A stretch of DNA of 64,000 nucleotides from Synchiropus splendidus (GCF_027744825.2 NC_071334.1:2995937-3059936), one strand, 5' to 3'. Shown: positions 47,601 through 60,441, numbered from the stretch's first letter. Notes: generated by a model from the sequence alone, not told the origin. Numbers and translations: made by a program.

Positions 47601-49217
47601 TATGAAAGTTGGCTGTAATCTCAGTAGTGAGGGATTTTTATATCTTTATTTCTTGAGTTCAAGATTGAATCCCGAATATTCTCAAGGCACGAGTTAGATT
47701 AACAGAATTCTCATGTCTGAGTTACAAAAACTTGAATCGAGGGAGAAACCTTTCGCGGGAAACGTTTGAGTTCTGAAGAATTCTTCGCTCTAATCTGAGA
47801 AATTATAAATTAAAGGAGAACAAAACCGTTAATCTGCGGCATACGGGTCACGGGTCGAACTTTTGATTCGGTTGGGACTGAGTTGGGATTGAGGTTTCAA
47901 GTTTTAATCCTGGAAAATTCCCACGTTTGAGTGGCAATCTCATGACTGATCTGGGTTTTAATCCCCAAGTGTCTAACCTCAAATTGAACTCTAGATTATG
48001 TGCTTGAGTTGTGTTGCCAGGTTTGGGTTCCAAATATCATTCAGACAATCTGAAGGAGGAAATCAATGTCGTGGGGGATGAAAGTAAAAACTTCAGTTTT
48101 AAATTCTGGGTTTTTCACGACATATCCACACGCACGCTCTTACTCCACTGATAAAATATACTTCTGTGTCAACGCACAGGTGCTTTCTGAGTGAAGCTAT
48201 TTCTTACTGTATATATCTTTCATTTCAAACAAGTGACTTACAGCATCCATATCTCCGAACGCGTTTGAGTTTCTGCAGTGTTTCGCGACTGTTTTATTGA
48301 GGAAAGAAGAACGTCGTGATTTTATCCACCCCAAAATTAGACACTTTCCTTCAGCGTGACTCCTGCGTCTGCTGAAGTGCCTTTAAGCACAAAGTACCGA
48401 CGATGTCTTTAGTTTCTCTTGTTAAATAACCAAACTGCAAACAGAAAGGGAAAAGGGTTCGACTCAAGTGCGATTATGACGCTCGCGACAAAACTGGCCT
48501 CTGGAGAGTCTCCGCGAGGACGTTTCATTTTTCCTTTGCATCTGCGCTCTGGCCAGGGGAATGTTTCTGGATCGGTTGGTGACGCAAGTCGAAGGCAGAT
48601 ACTCTGAGTTTAGAAGAAGCTGGAACTTACATTTCTGGAAGTCTGGAACGTTCAACGTGCCTTGATCTGATCAAGCCCTCACATCCCAGAGCCTCAAAAT
48701 TCGACAGTCATTTCCACCTCTTGGAATGTTGCAGAAATTCTGAGTTTGTCTGAGTTTGTTTGTTTGAATGTCAGATTTAAAGTTGTGTTTTTTTTTACTG
48801 TGTAAAGTCAGTTTCAACACTCAGAGTTAATCAATTCAGATTTTTTTTTCTTTTTGAAATCAGACATTTTCCGTTTCAATCTTAAAATACAGTAAATTAT
48901 ACCCTGAGAACAACTTTCCGATTTGTTTTGAGTGAAACTCAAAAGTTGAAAATCGGAGTTCAGTTTTGTTTTATTTAGAATATAAGGAAGCCTGACACTG
49001 GCAATTTCCAGCTCTCAGAATCGACCTTACCAGCTTTAAAGGTCATTTTCTCTGTTTCAAATTCATAAATGAACAGTTTAAATATTAAAATATTTCATGT
49101 GTTTTATTTAGACATGTTTAATTTATTTTGATTGAAACGCCGTAATATATTTGAACCTTGACAATTCTGAGGTTAAAGCTTAAAATGTGGAGGTTTTAAT
49201 CACAAAATATATGGAAT
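44653..49217 (+). other. 3' flank, possibly long 3' UTR of adcyap1r1
   Basis: No exon-like sequence on either strand. A palindromic element copy lies at about 45980-46110. Sequence from 47350 to 49200 is AT-rich with repeated GAATTC/TTTGAGTT-type words but no clear repeat unit. Confidence 0.35.
45980..46110. mobile_element. half copy of the palindromic element
   Basis: ATCATGAAACAGTATTTCAG, GGCTGATGAAACTGT and TTGGTTTAGAAAGCATGTGA match the left half of the palindromic family. The CTCF motif (GTCAGTAGATGGCAA) is degraded. Confidence 0.6.
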
Positions 49218-49678
49218 CTACGGAGCCCTGGAAGTCACATGCATGTGTTTGTTTTTTTTGCTCGCGATATCTCGAGCAAAATAATACCATATGTGGCTAA
49301 GCTATATGTATCACGTGTCTCTAGAAGCGACATGCATGACTTTATCTCGGGATAAAATAAAGTCATTCATGCCACATGTGGTATCACTTTGAGTAGAAGG
49401 CACTTGGTCAGAGTGTTAAAAGCGCACAGACTTTGCCGTCGGCAATATTCTGACTTACAGACAGCGAATGACAACGTTGCCAAACAGTTACGAAGCCATG
49501 GGAGATAAGTGGTTACAGGAAGTCATCGTGACTTGATATAAAAATCATCTCGAGATACGAATTATCACGAGATAACAGTTAGCTCCAGATCATTTTTATC
49601 TCGGGCTAAAAAAAATAAAGTCATGCATGTCACATCCAAAAAAATAAACACACGCATGTCACTCCCAGGGCTCCGTAG
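49218..49678. mobile_element. palindromic MITE with CTACGGAGCCCTGG ends
   Basis: CTACGGAGCCCTGG at the left end and CCAGGGCTCCGTAG at the right are exact inverted ends of a 461-bp element, flanked by GAAT on both sides. Inside are several TATCTCG/CGAGATA motifs and ACATGCATG words. A similar block sits at 36765-36970. Confidence 0.75.
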
Positions 49679-50607
49679 GAATCCGATGTTTTCATCGCAT
49701 TTTAAATGATGGATTTTTTTCAGTGGACAATATTGATTTTTATTTCCCAAATTTTTGTTCCCAGAATTCCTGTTCAGCTGACAGGAAACGGGCTCAGTTT
49801 CCAATCCTTTGAGCGAGTGAATGGTGAATTGAAGGTCCTTTCTGCCTCACGTGTACTGAAGTCTTCTACTTTTCCTCGGAGCTGTCTTTCGAAACAAAAT
49901 CTCAAGGTGTTGGTTTGAATCTCGCTGGACTTCCAGAACAGTCTGAGCCCAAAATCCATTTGTTTCCGACGGGAGACAGAGCCTTCTCCAGCCGTTATAT
50001 ACGTCGTGGATGTCACTCCTAGATCGAAAAAAAAAAAAAAGAAAAGAAAAAAAGGCTGCAGTCGAAATGTAAATATAAACAACTGCAGGTGTAAATAACG
50101 TTTTCCGTGGTGAATATTTGATCGAAACTGCGCTGTTCTTGTTTAGAAAATCAGTGGCTGTATAATCTGAAGCTTCTGTGTTCTGATGCATGTTTGTGAA
50201 GACGTGGCGCCGGAGGTGTAACCAGAACCAGGCGTTTCTCTCTCACTGACCGCCGCTTGCCCGGATTTTTTTCATTCAGCGTGTTTTGTCCGGCTCGTCC
50301 ATAACTACGGAAGACGCCTTGTGGTGTGTGGGAAGCACTGCGTTCTCAATTCTGGCCTGACAAACTGGGAGACAAAACTTCACCTCAGGTGTTTCTTGCT
50401 GCTTCATTACTTCGGAACCTGAATATTTTGCGTCTCAGATCGTTTTCCAAATTCAGAATTCCAGTTACGAATCGGAAGATAAAACTCTTGAGTTGATATT
50501 TTTCTGAAGGTCAAAGGTCTCTTCAGGCTGAATGTAAAACACTTCTGCTTTCGTCCGCTTCAACTGTTTCTCTTTCAAAGGGTTTTTGTAAACAGTGGAA
50601 TAATCTC

Positions 50608-50613
50608 AATAAA
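50608..50613 (+). terminator. possible distal polyadenylation signal
   Basis: AATAAA followed by a GT-rich stretch (GTGGTTGTTGTGTTGTG) about 30 bp downstream, a good cleavage-site context. If used by adcyap1r1 the 3' UTR would be about 6 kb. Assignment to that gene is speculative. Confidence 0.3.
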
Positions 50614-51266
50614 TGTTTTTAACTTGTTGAATCTACGTGGTTGTTGTGTTGTGAAGCGGTTTTGAGAAACACAGTTTATTTATTCATTTTTTGCCGTTGC
50701 AGAAAAAGTCAAATTATAATTACGATAAATACTTTCATGGCAATTCATGTATTTATGAAATATACACGCTTAAAATAAAAGTACATTTTTTATGACGATA
50801 TACATATGTTTTACTTATTTCTGCAGGAAGAAGAAATATAATGTCAGCATTTACAGAACAACAATTGCTGTGAAATATAAAATTTTAAAAACGTTTTTAA
50901 AAGTATATTTAACAGTTTAGTAAGAGGTTGTTTTCTTTTTTTTTTTTCATCAGCTGGCAAGAGGTTTATCATTTATCATCAACGTCATGTGGATGCCTGA
51001 GTTCTCTTTCCCCTGCATGTCCTCCAGCAGCCACCAGGTGGTGCTGTGTCACAGCTCTGTGAGTAAACATGAGTCCCTGGAGTCCGACAGTGGCAGGACG
51101 TCTGGACAACTCACGGGTGTCATGACGTAACTTGGTGAATCAAAAATGAACGTGGGTGATCCGACGGTGGTGAAGCGAGCAAGCGAGTCGGCCAAACAGC
51201 TGGGTTTGGAAGGGAAGTGAGTCCAAATGGTACAATGTTATGTCCTTCACTCAGGAGTCGCTCCGG

Positions 51267-51463
51267 TAGTTGTCATGAAACAGTGTCCTGGATTTCAGAG
51301 GCCACCAGATGGCGCTGTCTGCTGTCAAATGTTTGGACTTGAATACGCTGAAACCTCACATCATTTCTAAACCCAGAGCGCCATCTACTGGCCTTGGGAA
51401 ATCAGGACACTGTTTCATCAGCCCTGCAATACCGTTTCATGACGCCTCATCTCCCCATCACGA
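51267..51463. mobile_element. palindromic element with two perfect CTCF-type motifs
   Basis: The arms GTCATGAAACAGTGTCCTG and CAGGACACTGTTTCATCAG face each other. Perfect CTCF cores at 51302-51315 (CCACCAGATGGCGC) and reversed at 51378-51391 (CCAGTAGATGGCGC). Confidence 0.8.
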
Positions 51464-53579
51464 GTTGACACCCTAAAAATACAGTTTCTCCTCTGGAATC
51501 GTGGTGATCGTACGAGTCTCAGCCGATCAGATGAGAAGTGCGGTGCTGCCTTTCGACACGGAAAAGCCGGTTCTGGCTGAGGCACCTCAATGGTTGGACT
51601 CCGCAGTTCAGAGAGAGAAAACACCGGTCTCTCTGTCGACCTGGAAACTGGGGAGTGTGGGGCTGTTGGCTTCCATTGCTGCTCACCGCTGCGATCTGCC
51701 CCCGCTAGAAAAACAATGGAAGGATGGATGGACAGATGGATGGAAAGGTAAATTGTACATCTGTTCCTTTTCTCTATCTATAAGTCTCAAGGCCTGAACA
51801 TGACACCAGACTTGTAGGACTCATTTTATAAAAAGGTTTACTGAGAAAATAAATCAAAATCTACGAAAACACCAAACACAGCACTGTTTGTTTTGTTTTC
51901 AAAACACAGTTTTCAGCAAACACCACTTAATATTTGTATGAAGACGACAAAGGTCAGAGCGCAGGTGGAGAAACCACTCGGTTGCTGCCAAAGCAGCTCA
52001 GGAACAGGAAGGTTTAAAGGCACTGCGACGCTCTCAACAGGTTCGTCTCTCAATATACAGTTATATATATGTGTACAGAGGCAGTGGCACTAGACAACAT
52101 CCAGACGTGAGGAGTCCAGATGGTCCCAAAATAGCAAAGTCATTTTATAATCCAGTACAACGTTACATTCAGAAAAACCAGTCACATTAATGACTGATGC
52201 ACAAAATGAACACGTCAAACAAGACACTTAATAAAAGTGGTAAATGTCACAATATTATATTATATTAAATCATTTTATTTTTAGCTCATCCAACGAATGT
52301 ACAAGTTAACTACTTTAAATGAATGGAGTTTGAATTGTAAATAGAGCCGCAGAAAAGATTTTCTAATATTATTGTTACATATACAAATAACAAACTTTTT
52401 GTCTTCGATGTAAAATATTACATAACTTTTTAAAAATGTATTTTTGTAAGCCAAAAAAAATAGTTTAGATAATAAAAATTTAAAAATACAAATGAAATAA
52501 ACTATGAAAGTAAATTAAAGTGTAAAAGAAACAAGATCACAAATACATTTTTTTTAATTGTAATATATTCGACCAAAACAAATTAGAGGATGTAAATAGG
52601 AAAATTAAATGGAAAATATGTGGAATTTTTTTGACCATGCTGCGAGGATAAATGAAGAAACTTAACTTTTTTTTTCCGTAAAACAATACTTGAAAATTTG
52701 AATTTAATAAAATAAATATAAACGTTTTATTTAATTTAATGTGTTCAAATACGACTGCACATAAAATGATATTACTTTTCCACTCTAATGCTCCTTATTA
52801 TAAATATGTCTGTCTATATATACATTTATAAAATGTTTATCATCTGCTTCACGGTGAAAGTCACATCTGTCATATTTACACAGCAAGTGATTCGGAGGAG
52901 AAAGACAGAGGTTTTACAGTCGAGTGCTCCAGTTTGGTGCTCGTGCACTGTGCAACACATCGGAGGAGGATCTCCAGGGACATCAGCCGCTCGGAGAAGA
53001 AAGGCACCAGCTCCAGCTCGGCGTCAGGACAACCAAGTACATGAGTCAGTGGCCCCCAGCACCAGGACCCGCCATGGACCTCAGCCACCTGGTGGGGGCG
53101 CCATTTTCTTCTTATAGTGTCAAATAATCAAAACGGTGTAAAATGTGTTGCTGCCTAGTTTGTCTCGGATTGAAATAAAAATAATAATCGCACTCACCAC
53201 TTGGGGGCGCCGTTGTCTCTCTTCAGATTTGTTAAATATCTGGCATTAATATTTGCTAAATATAGATAGATTGATTTGAACATTTGCGGTGTTTAATACA
53301 GCTGTTCTTGAACAAAGATCAGGAACAAACCTATTATTATTATTATTGTATCGACTATAGTTCTGTTTAAGCGCAGTGATTGCCCTTCACCACTTGGAGT
53401 CGCTGTTTTCCCCGTTATGTTTCCATTCAAATACTTCACTATGAGGATGTTTGTGCAGCAATTTTCTCCATATTAAATTACGTTTTGAGTTACGATCTTG
53501 TTCGGACTAGACCACTTTTATTTATCTTTCCTGTGGGAAACTGAGTAAAAATATCGATATAAATTCAATTAATTCGGTT
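51464..53579. other. intergenic, no gene recognised
   Basis: AT-rich from 52150 to 52850. The small minus-strand frame 52876-53088 has some codon-like character but no recognisable family and no supporting splice context. TATTAT repeats near 53330. Confidence 0.5.
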
Positions 53580-55022
53580 GGCTAAAATATTAGCTTTAAA
53601 TGTACTTGAGTATCTGAAATCCCTGGATGTTGTGGGGCTGACGTGGCTGACACGTCTCTGCAACATCGCGTGGCAGTCGAGGACAGTGCCTCTGGATTGG
53701 CAGACCGGGGTGGTGGTCCCCCTGTTTAAGAAGGGGGACCGGAGGGTGTGTTCCAACTATAGGGGGATCACACTCCTCAGCCTCCCTGGAAAGGTCTATT
53801 CCAGGGTACTAGAGAGGAGACTTCGGCCAATAGTCGAACCTCAGATCCAGGAGGAACAGTGTGGTTTTCGTCCCGGTCGTGGAACACTGGACCAGCTCTA
53901 TACCCTCCATCGGGTGCTCGAGGGTTCATGGGCGTTTTCCCAACCAGTCCACATGTGCTTTGTGGATTTAGAGAAGGCGTTCGACCGTGTCCCTCGCGAT
54001 GTCCTGTGGGGGGTGCTCCGGGAATATGTGGTGCGGGGCCCTCGACTAGGGGCTGTCCGCTCCCTGTATGACCGGAGCAGGAGCATGGTTCGCATTGCCG
54101 GCAGGAAATCAGACCTGTTCCCGGTGAATGTTGGCCTCCGCCAGGGCTGCCCTTTGTCACCGGTTCTGATTTTATGTACAGAATTTCTAGGGGTCGGAGG
54201 GGATCCGGTTCGGGAACCACAGAAACTCATCTCTGATATTTGCAACGTTCTGCTGGCCTCATCGGACCGGGACCTTCAACATGCGCTGGGGCGGTTTGCA
54301 GCCGAGTGTGAAGCGGCCGGGATGAGGATCAGCACCTCCAAGTCTGAGGCCATGGTTTTCGACCGGAATAAGGTGGTTTGCTCTCTCCGGGTCGGTGGAG
54401 AGTTCTTGCCCCAAGTGGTGGAGTTTAAGTATCACGGCGTCTTGTCAGTGAGGGAAAAGGGGAGCGTGAGATTGATAGACGGGTTGGTGCAGCGGCAGCA
54501 GTGATGCGGTCGCTGTATCGGACCGTCGTGGTGAAGAGGGAGCTGAGTCACAAGACGAAGCTCTGGATTTACCGACCGATCTACGTTCCCCCCCTCACCT
54601 ATGGTCACCAGCTTTGGGTCATGACCGAAAGGATGAGATCGTGGATACAAGCGGCTGAGATGAGTTTCCTCCGCAGGGTGGCTGGGCGCACCCTTAGAGA
54701 TAGGGTGAGGAGTTCGGTCATCCGGGAGGAGCTCGGGGTGGAGCCGCTGCTCCTCCACATCCAGAGGAACCAGCTGAGGTGGCTCGGGCATCTGATCCGG
54801 ATGCCCCCTGGACGCCTCCCTGGGGAGGTGTTCCGGGCATGTCCTACCGGGAGGAGACCCCGGGGAAGACCCAGGACTCACTGGAGAGATGATGTCTCCG
54901 CTCTGGCCTGGGAACGCCTCGGGATCCCCCGGGAGGAGCTGGAGGAGGTTTGTGCGGATCGGGAAGTTTGGGCTTCCCTGCTCCGAATGCTGCCTCCGCG
55001 ACCCAACCCCAGATAAGTGGCA
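53580..55022 (+). mobile_element. LINE (Rex1-like) reverse transcriptase, 5' truncated and inactivated
   Basis: Two overlapping frames, 53578-54504 and 54501-55016. The first has RT motifs VVVPLFKKGDRRVCSNYRGI, EEQCGFRPGRGTLDQL, MCFVDLEKAFDRVPRD (first catalytic Asp region) and VGLRQGCPLSPVL. The expected FADD catalytic motif is missing: the region reads KLISDICNVLLASSDRDLQH. A frameshift near 54480-54500 separates the C-terminal part (YGHQLWVMTERMRSWIQAAE to LLRMLPPRPNPR). The endonuclease domain is absent. The 3' end GATAAGTGGCAGAAGAAGG matches the usual end of this family. The clade name is from resemblance only. Confidence 0.88.
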
Positions 55023-55230
55023 GAAGAAGGTGATTTTGGATATTTTCTGGTTTCTGATGAAACTGCACCTCTTTTGGAAGATAAAAAAAACGTAAAAACC
55101 GAAGAATAAAAGCTTGCAATCTTGAGAATGAGTTTTTTGAAGCAGCAATGAGTCACGGAACTGATCGATCTGAGTTGCAGTGGTACCAAGATGGCGGCTT
55201 TCCGGGTGACGAAACCTCCAGGTGATGTCA

Positions 55231-58200
55231 TCAGACAGGGGAGACGCTGTTGCTGGGTGTGAGGGGAGTCTGCGTCTCGGCTGCCGTGGGGTCTTTGGGA
55301 CTGGACTTGTCCAGGACGGAGATTTGTGTGATGGTGCTGCTCTCCGTGAACAAGGTTCTCCGTCGTAGACTGTAGCTCAGGTAACTCTGAGTCTGCCACT
55401 TCCAGAACCTTTTCTTGAACTCTGCCTGCACCTGAACACACACATAGATGCAGGTTTGTCACACCATCTTTGTGGGGAGCTTTCATCGACGTCACCCTTT
55501 CCCCAGCCTCTCAATCTAAACCTAACCATCCAAAACACATGGCTCACCTGAACCAGGACTCTGAACCAAACTGAAACCCAGTTAGAATCAGCCAAGTTTT
55601 AACCATCAAAATGATAATAATAATAATAAATAATAATTAAATAAAAATTTAAAAATATAATACATTAAAAATAAGAAAAAAAGAATGTTTTAGAATACCT
55701 TGTTATTAATCAGTGCAGAAACTAAAATGAACTAAAGTAAGTCCAAATCAATACCAAAAAACATGTCAACTGTAAATTCTGAATTTTCCAACTGGCGCAT
55801 GTATGAAAAAATATATTTTACAATTCTGCTCATTTCAGATGGTATTTCTGACATTGTAGAAAACAGGGTGTCATGTCTTCCCCTTGGAAAAGCAACATGA
55901 AACATTTGTTGTTCCTGAAAAGTAAATGGAGTCTGGATCCACTCACCTCTCCATTGAGGAAGCAATAGAGCAGTGCGACCACGAACCCCTTGGAGGAGAC
56001 AAGTTCTTACTGCGGGTTGGACATCGGTGCAGGTCAGTGCTTTACCTGAAAGGATCCCAAACCCAGCTCGATGAATATTCGCGCCTCTGCTCCCGTGTTT
56101 TCAGGCAGGAAGGCGAAAACCATGTAGTGCATCCCGAACAGAGGGATGAGAAGAAGCGTGGACTTGGCCAGTCTCCTGCAAAGATGGGAAATCAGTCGTC
56201 TGTCGCGTGGACCGTGGTGAACCAGGAAGTCGAATGAAATAAAAGGTTGTTCTCACTTGAAGTGGCTGGTGTCATTTCCGCCGACGCCTGGAGATCGGAG
56301 TTTCTGCACCAGAATTCGGATCACGTTGATGAAGATGATGAAGTTCACCTGAACAAGAGGGATGGAATGAAAACATGGACACCGGCTCCAGTTAGCACAG
56401 GGCTTCAGTTAGGCTCTGCTGGGATGCTTTGATGGTGTCTACCGACCCCAGGGAGAACTTCCATGAACTGGAGGGAATATAGCCCCTCCGGCCAGAGGTG
56501 GACCTCATGGGATCTGATTTGATTCACTTATCTTTGCTCTACGTTGGAGCAGCTGCGTCCAAGAGGAGACACACGGTCGATATTCATGCGCCACTCCACA
56601 GAGAGATTGAGCTTCACGCTTGCTGCCGATGGGACCCGCTGATCTGATTGTCCACCTGCTGACCGGAGCGTAAGTGGACGTGAACTCACCAGCAAGGATG
56701 CAGTTATTGGACCTTTGATGATCCACCAGATGAAGGAGACGTCAGTGTCGTCCCAGCAACTGAGCAGCAGAACCAACAAGAGGAGAAGGCAAAGGTTGCT
56801 GAGTCAATTCATTTTTCGTTTTCATGATCAGCGGAAAAGTTTTACGTTTGCGTCAAATGTGGGTCGCCCACGCACGGCTCATGTGCCGTGGAAATCGCTC
56901 TCGTTCTTGAGAGCTTTCATCTGAAGATAGAGGTCTATAGCAAAGCGAAAGCAAATGTAATTTTTTTGGGCAAAAAAAGTGACATATGAGCTGGATGACC
57001 ATGTGGCCGCGGAAGCTAGCTACATTGGAGCTGGGGCCATTTTTAAGTGTGGTTTTGCACCGGTTTTGGACAGAGTGAAAAGGAAATACAGGTGTTCCAA
57101 GGACAGATTCTGCTGCTGAAACCTCATCATCTTGACCATCACTCCCACTAGAGTGCTCTTGAGCCTTCAGTTGCCTTCAGTGGCTCTTCGGACGTCAAAA
57201 GAACTTCACGATCAACACGACTGACATGACTCAGTTCCACGTTTGACTTTGTCATTCCCTAAACTAAAGGTATGACATGTGTTTCACCTATTGTTCATTG
57301 TTGATGGTGGTGAAGTCACGGACCGGGGCCACTTTATTGGTGGTGTCGATTCTATACACTCTCAAAAAGGCTTTGAGAGTCTCTCAGAGTTGGTCACATT
57401 TGAAAGGAAGGAGATAATGATGGTACAAAACTAGTGAGTCTCACCCTCTGTCGTCGTAGAAGCTCCTGGTGAGGATCCAGGCTGTGATGATGGTCGTGGG
57501 CAAACCTGCGGTGCGCACAGTCATGGTCACCACGGACACACAGATGAACGTGATGATCAACACTGACCCCAGCCGATGAGGATGTACCACCAGAAGTACT
57601 TCTTCTGAAAGACAAAGGTGAGCGCCAGCAGGGTCTGCAGGTACATTCCCTCCACCAGCAGCCAGAAGTAGTTGGCCAAGATGCTGAACTGGAAGAAGAC
57701 CACCGCCGCCTTACAGGAGGTCTGTAGGGGGAAGGTCTTCATCATCATCATCATCATCATCATCTTCAGGAGTAAGGGCTGCATTAGGGCTTGAGGTGAA
57801 GGTTTAAGTTGAGACTACGGCTGCCTCGGGGGAGCAAGCATTATGGCTTGGGAAAGGGGGGGGGTAGAGGTTAAGGCTTGGGTCATGAGTTCAGCAAGGC
57901 TCAGGCAAAGGTGCGTCACTTTGTGTTGATGAACATAGCAGAAGAAGGAAGTGCTGAATCAAAGGTGCAAAGCCTTTTCAGAGCAAGAAAAACAATGGCT
58001 GTTCCTTGCTATATGTAACTCCTTATATGGCTGTCCTCCTTACTAAGGGTGGTGATGGGCAGATGAGGAATCACAGGACAGTGTTGCAGACTTGACGAAA
58101 CAGTGTGAGTCAGAGTCCACTAGATGGCGCTTCTGGTTTAGAATTTATGTGATTTTTTTGTTGTACTAGTCTTTCAAGTCTAAATATTTTACAGCAGACA

Positions 58201-59998
58201 GTGCCATCTGGTGGCCTCTGAAAAGCAGGACACTATTTCATGAAACCTCATCCACCCTTCAGTAACTGATGGTACCTTCAGGAAGTCACCGAGACTGAAA
58301 TGCACAGCCCAAATGAAAGGAGCCCCATCCCATGGCTTACTTCCGTCTTTCTTTTCCCGCGGAAGAAGGTGGAGCCTGTGCTTCAGTTCAAAGCCTAATG
58401 TGGGAACCTGAACATAGACTTCCGCTTCAGAATGGGATGCAAAAGTCCACTTTCCCAATTATATTACGCCATGGGAGTGAGGATGGGTTGCTAAAGTGCA
58501 GGCTCGGGCGTAGGTGTAGGGCAACTGGCCTTATGGTTGGGGTTGAGTGGGCTAAGAGCTAAATGGGTTCATGGTTGGTAAGTTGGGATAAAAGTTGGCG
58601 TTGGGATCAGTGAGTGGTTGACTAGGGTTAACCCTTTGTCTGGTCTATGGCTAGGATCGGTTTGGGTTAGTTAGTTAGTTTGTTCCTACGGATTGAGGAC
58701 AACCCATGTTCCATTCCCAGGAGCTTGGCCATGGCTAGGGTTCGCAATAGTTTATAGGTTTAGGGCTGGGGTTTTCAACTTGCTCCTCAAAGAGTCTTGG
58801 CGGTGTAGGTGTCTGAAGACTGAAGACAACTGATGGTCATTCTGGTGCTTAAGGATTTGCTTGGGTCACGGCAAAAGAGTCTACCGTAGACATGAAGCAG
58901 TGGTCCAGGTTTTCGTCGGCGAAAAGGATCCCATCTTTGATGAAGACAGCGCTGGCTCTCAGGATAAAGGAGAAGAAGAGGTTCATGTGTATGTAGTTCC
59001 GGGTGCAATGGAACTTCCTGCGAGGCACAGAGAACACCGGCTGAGAAAACTGTTTTGGGATGATGAAAGGTGTCAATAAAAGGTGGTCTGAGTAACATGG
59101 TGACACTCCTCACAGCTCAGTGAAGCATGCGGAGAGTAGACAACCGCTGCATCCTCCGCACTTACTGTAGAGAACTGCAGTTGTTTGACCAAAAACTGCA
59201 GTCGTAGCGGAGCTACGGTGTGAGCACAGAAGGATAACAATCTGGACGAAAATGGAGACGAGAGTCGAAGGCAACTTGGGAGAGTGGGAGGATGTATGTT
59301 GGGAACTCGGCGTAACATATTGTTACGCATGAAGCTATGCAGTGTGAGCTTCAAAACAGCCCGTGACGGCAACTCGCGACTTGCTATTCTGCTTCAATGT
59401 AAACTATTGAATGTCAAATCTGGTATTTCCCAGATAAAAACCTGTAGCTCCACCCACTTCTGGCTCTGTAACCGCAGCACTGAAACACAAGGCTGCGATG
59501 GCTCAGCTGCGTGCGGCTGGGTAGCGGGAGGGAAGGTCTACCTGAAGGCCGTGAAGACAAAGATGGCAGAGATGAGCGAGATAAGGGAGGTGGCGTATCC
59601 CGCCGTGTAGACCTGCTTGAAGTTGGAGAAGTAGGTCGTCTGCAGGAAACAAGAGTGGAAACAACGGGAGCTAGATCACAAACTTGCCTTGATCCACACT
59701 CCAGGATTTACCCTCCACCTGGTCGCCATCAACTGAGTCTATATTCCAAAGAGTAAAATCCGGCCTTTCATTTGAAAAATGAAGTTGTGAGAGCAAGACT
59801 GAATCAGTCTGTAATTTATATATTTTATAATGATTACATGCAACAACAATTTCTAAGACACTTGCGTCTGTCCGTCACATGACGCTCCAGCACACACCTC
59901 TGGTTCCAGCTCCTCGTCGTCCAGGAACTCACACGCTTCTGTGTAAGACGGGTAAATGCTGGACCAGCCCGCTGAGCTGCAGTTCCTGTAGATGAAGC
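55231..59998 (-). CDS. secretin-family class B GPCR, GHRH/PRP-receptor-like (3' ten exons)
   Basis: Minus-strand exons in transcript order: 59898-59998, 59542-59639, 58885-59017, 57568-57721, 57445-57505, 56690-56759, 56257-56348, 56046-56175, 55947-55988, 55231-55431 (stop). All have GT/AG borders and correct phases; about 360 residues. Visible: the end of the hormone-binding domain ([20 protein letters not shown], with an N-glycosylation site), seven helices with [49 protein letters not shown] and [18 protein letters not shown]. The 66-residue tail [12 protein letters not shown]... is Ser/Thr-rich. Expected to couple to Gs. Adjacency to PAC1 recalls the mammalian GHRHR-ADCYAP1R1 linkage, but the tail and NGEV motif also suit a PRP (GHRHR2-type) or VIP-type receptor, so no symbol is given. 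The exons for the signal peptide and first cysteines are not found up to 64 kb. Confidence 0.9.
55468..55585 (+). repeat. dispersed repeat (copy of 10107-10220)
   Basis: Same order of TTTGTGGGGA, CCTTTCCCCAGCC, ACACATGGCTCACCTGAACC and GAACCAAACTGAAA. In the last intron of the minus-strand receptor. Confidence 0.65.
56831..57344. repeat. long interspersed repeat, copy A
   Basis: 514 bp from GCGGAAAAGTTTTACGTTTG to TTATTGGTGG, nearly identical to 60442-60950 in direct orientation. Lies in an intron of the minus-strand receptor. Frames in it are not recognisable proteins. Confidence 0.85.
57738..57766. repeat. (ATC)n microsatellite near a splice acceptor
   Basis: About nine ATC units, 16 bp from the acceptor of the receptor exon 57568-57721 (minus strand). 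Confidence 0.9.
58047..58263. mobile_element. palindromic element with two perfect CTCF-type motifs
   Basis: GATGAGGAATCACAGGACAG and the inverted GGACACTATTTCATGAAACC bound the copy. CTCF cores: CCACTAGATGGCGC at 58127-58140 and reversed CCACCAGATGGCAC at 58201-58214. In an intron of the minus-strand receptor. Confidence 0.8.
58264..58884. other. intron of minus-strand receptor
   Basis: Non-coding. From 58480 to 58780 it contains many GGGTTAG/GGTTGGGAT words suggestive of an old degenerate repeat. Confidence 0.45.
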
Positions 59999-60441
59999 CT
60001 GAAAACACAAAGCTTTGAATGAAGCAGGGTATGAGACGATGAAACGAGAGAAACCATGGCAGTCAAACCGTCACGACGCAGGAAGAGAGTCGTACTGGAA
60101 CGAGAGTCGAGAGACAATGCAGTGTAAAATCATAAAACTGATGTAAAACAGAAAGTGGAGCTTTAAAATCGGCGCCATGGTGAATTTAGAGTTTAATATT
60201 CCATCGTTTAAGTGATGCGCTTCAGCTCGAGAAACGCAGACAACTGCGACTCTTCTTCTTCATGTGTTGCACTTAACTTTCAGTTCATGATGCTTCAGTA
60301 AGTACTGTGCGAGATAACTGCCAATGAAAACAGAATCAGGCCTTTGATCGTAAAAACTTGTTTGTCTGTTTTTTACTTTGATTCATGTGGAGCTGAATAT
60401 CTGATAAAGGACACAACCCACATTTTCTAATTCCAATCGAA

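Noticed and set aside
52876..53088. 70-aa minus-strand frame that might be a terminal exon
   Set aside because: Some codon-like character, but no acceptor site in place, no recognised domain and no neighbouring exons.
54432..55495. Minus-strand frames of 205-238 aa over the LINE
   Set aside because: Antisense of the reverse transcriptase C-terminal region; the same frames appear antisense to every copy of this element.
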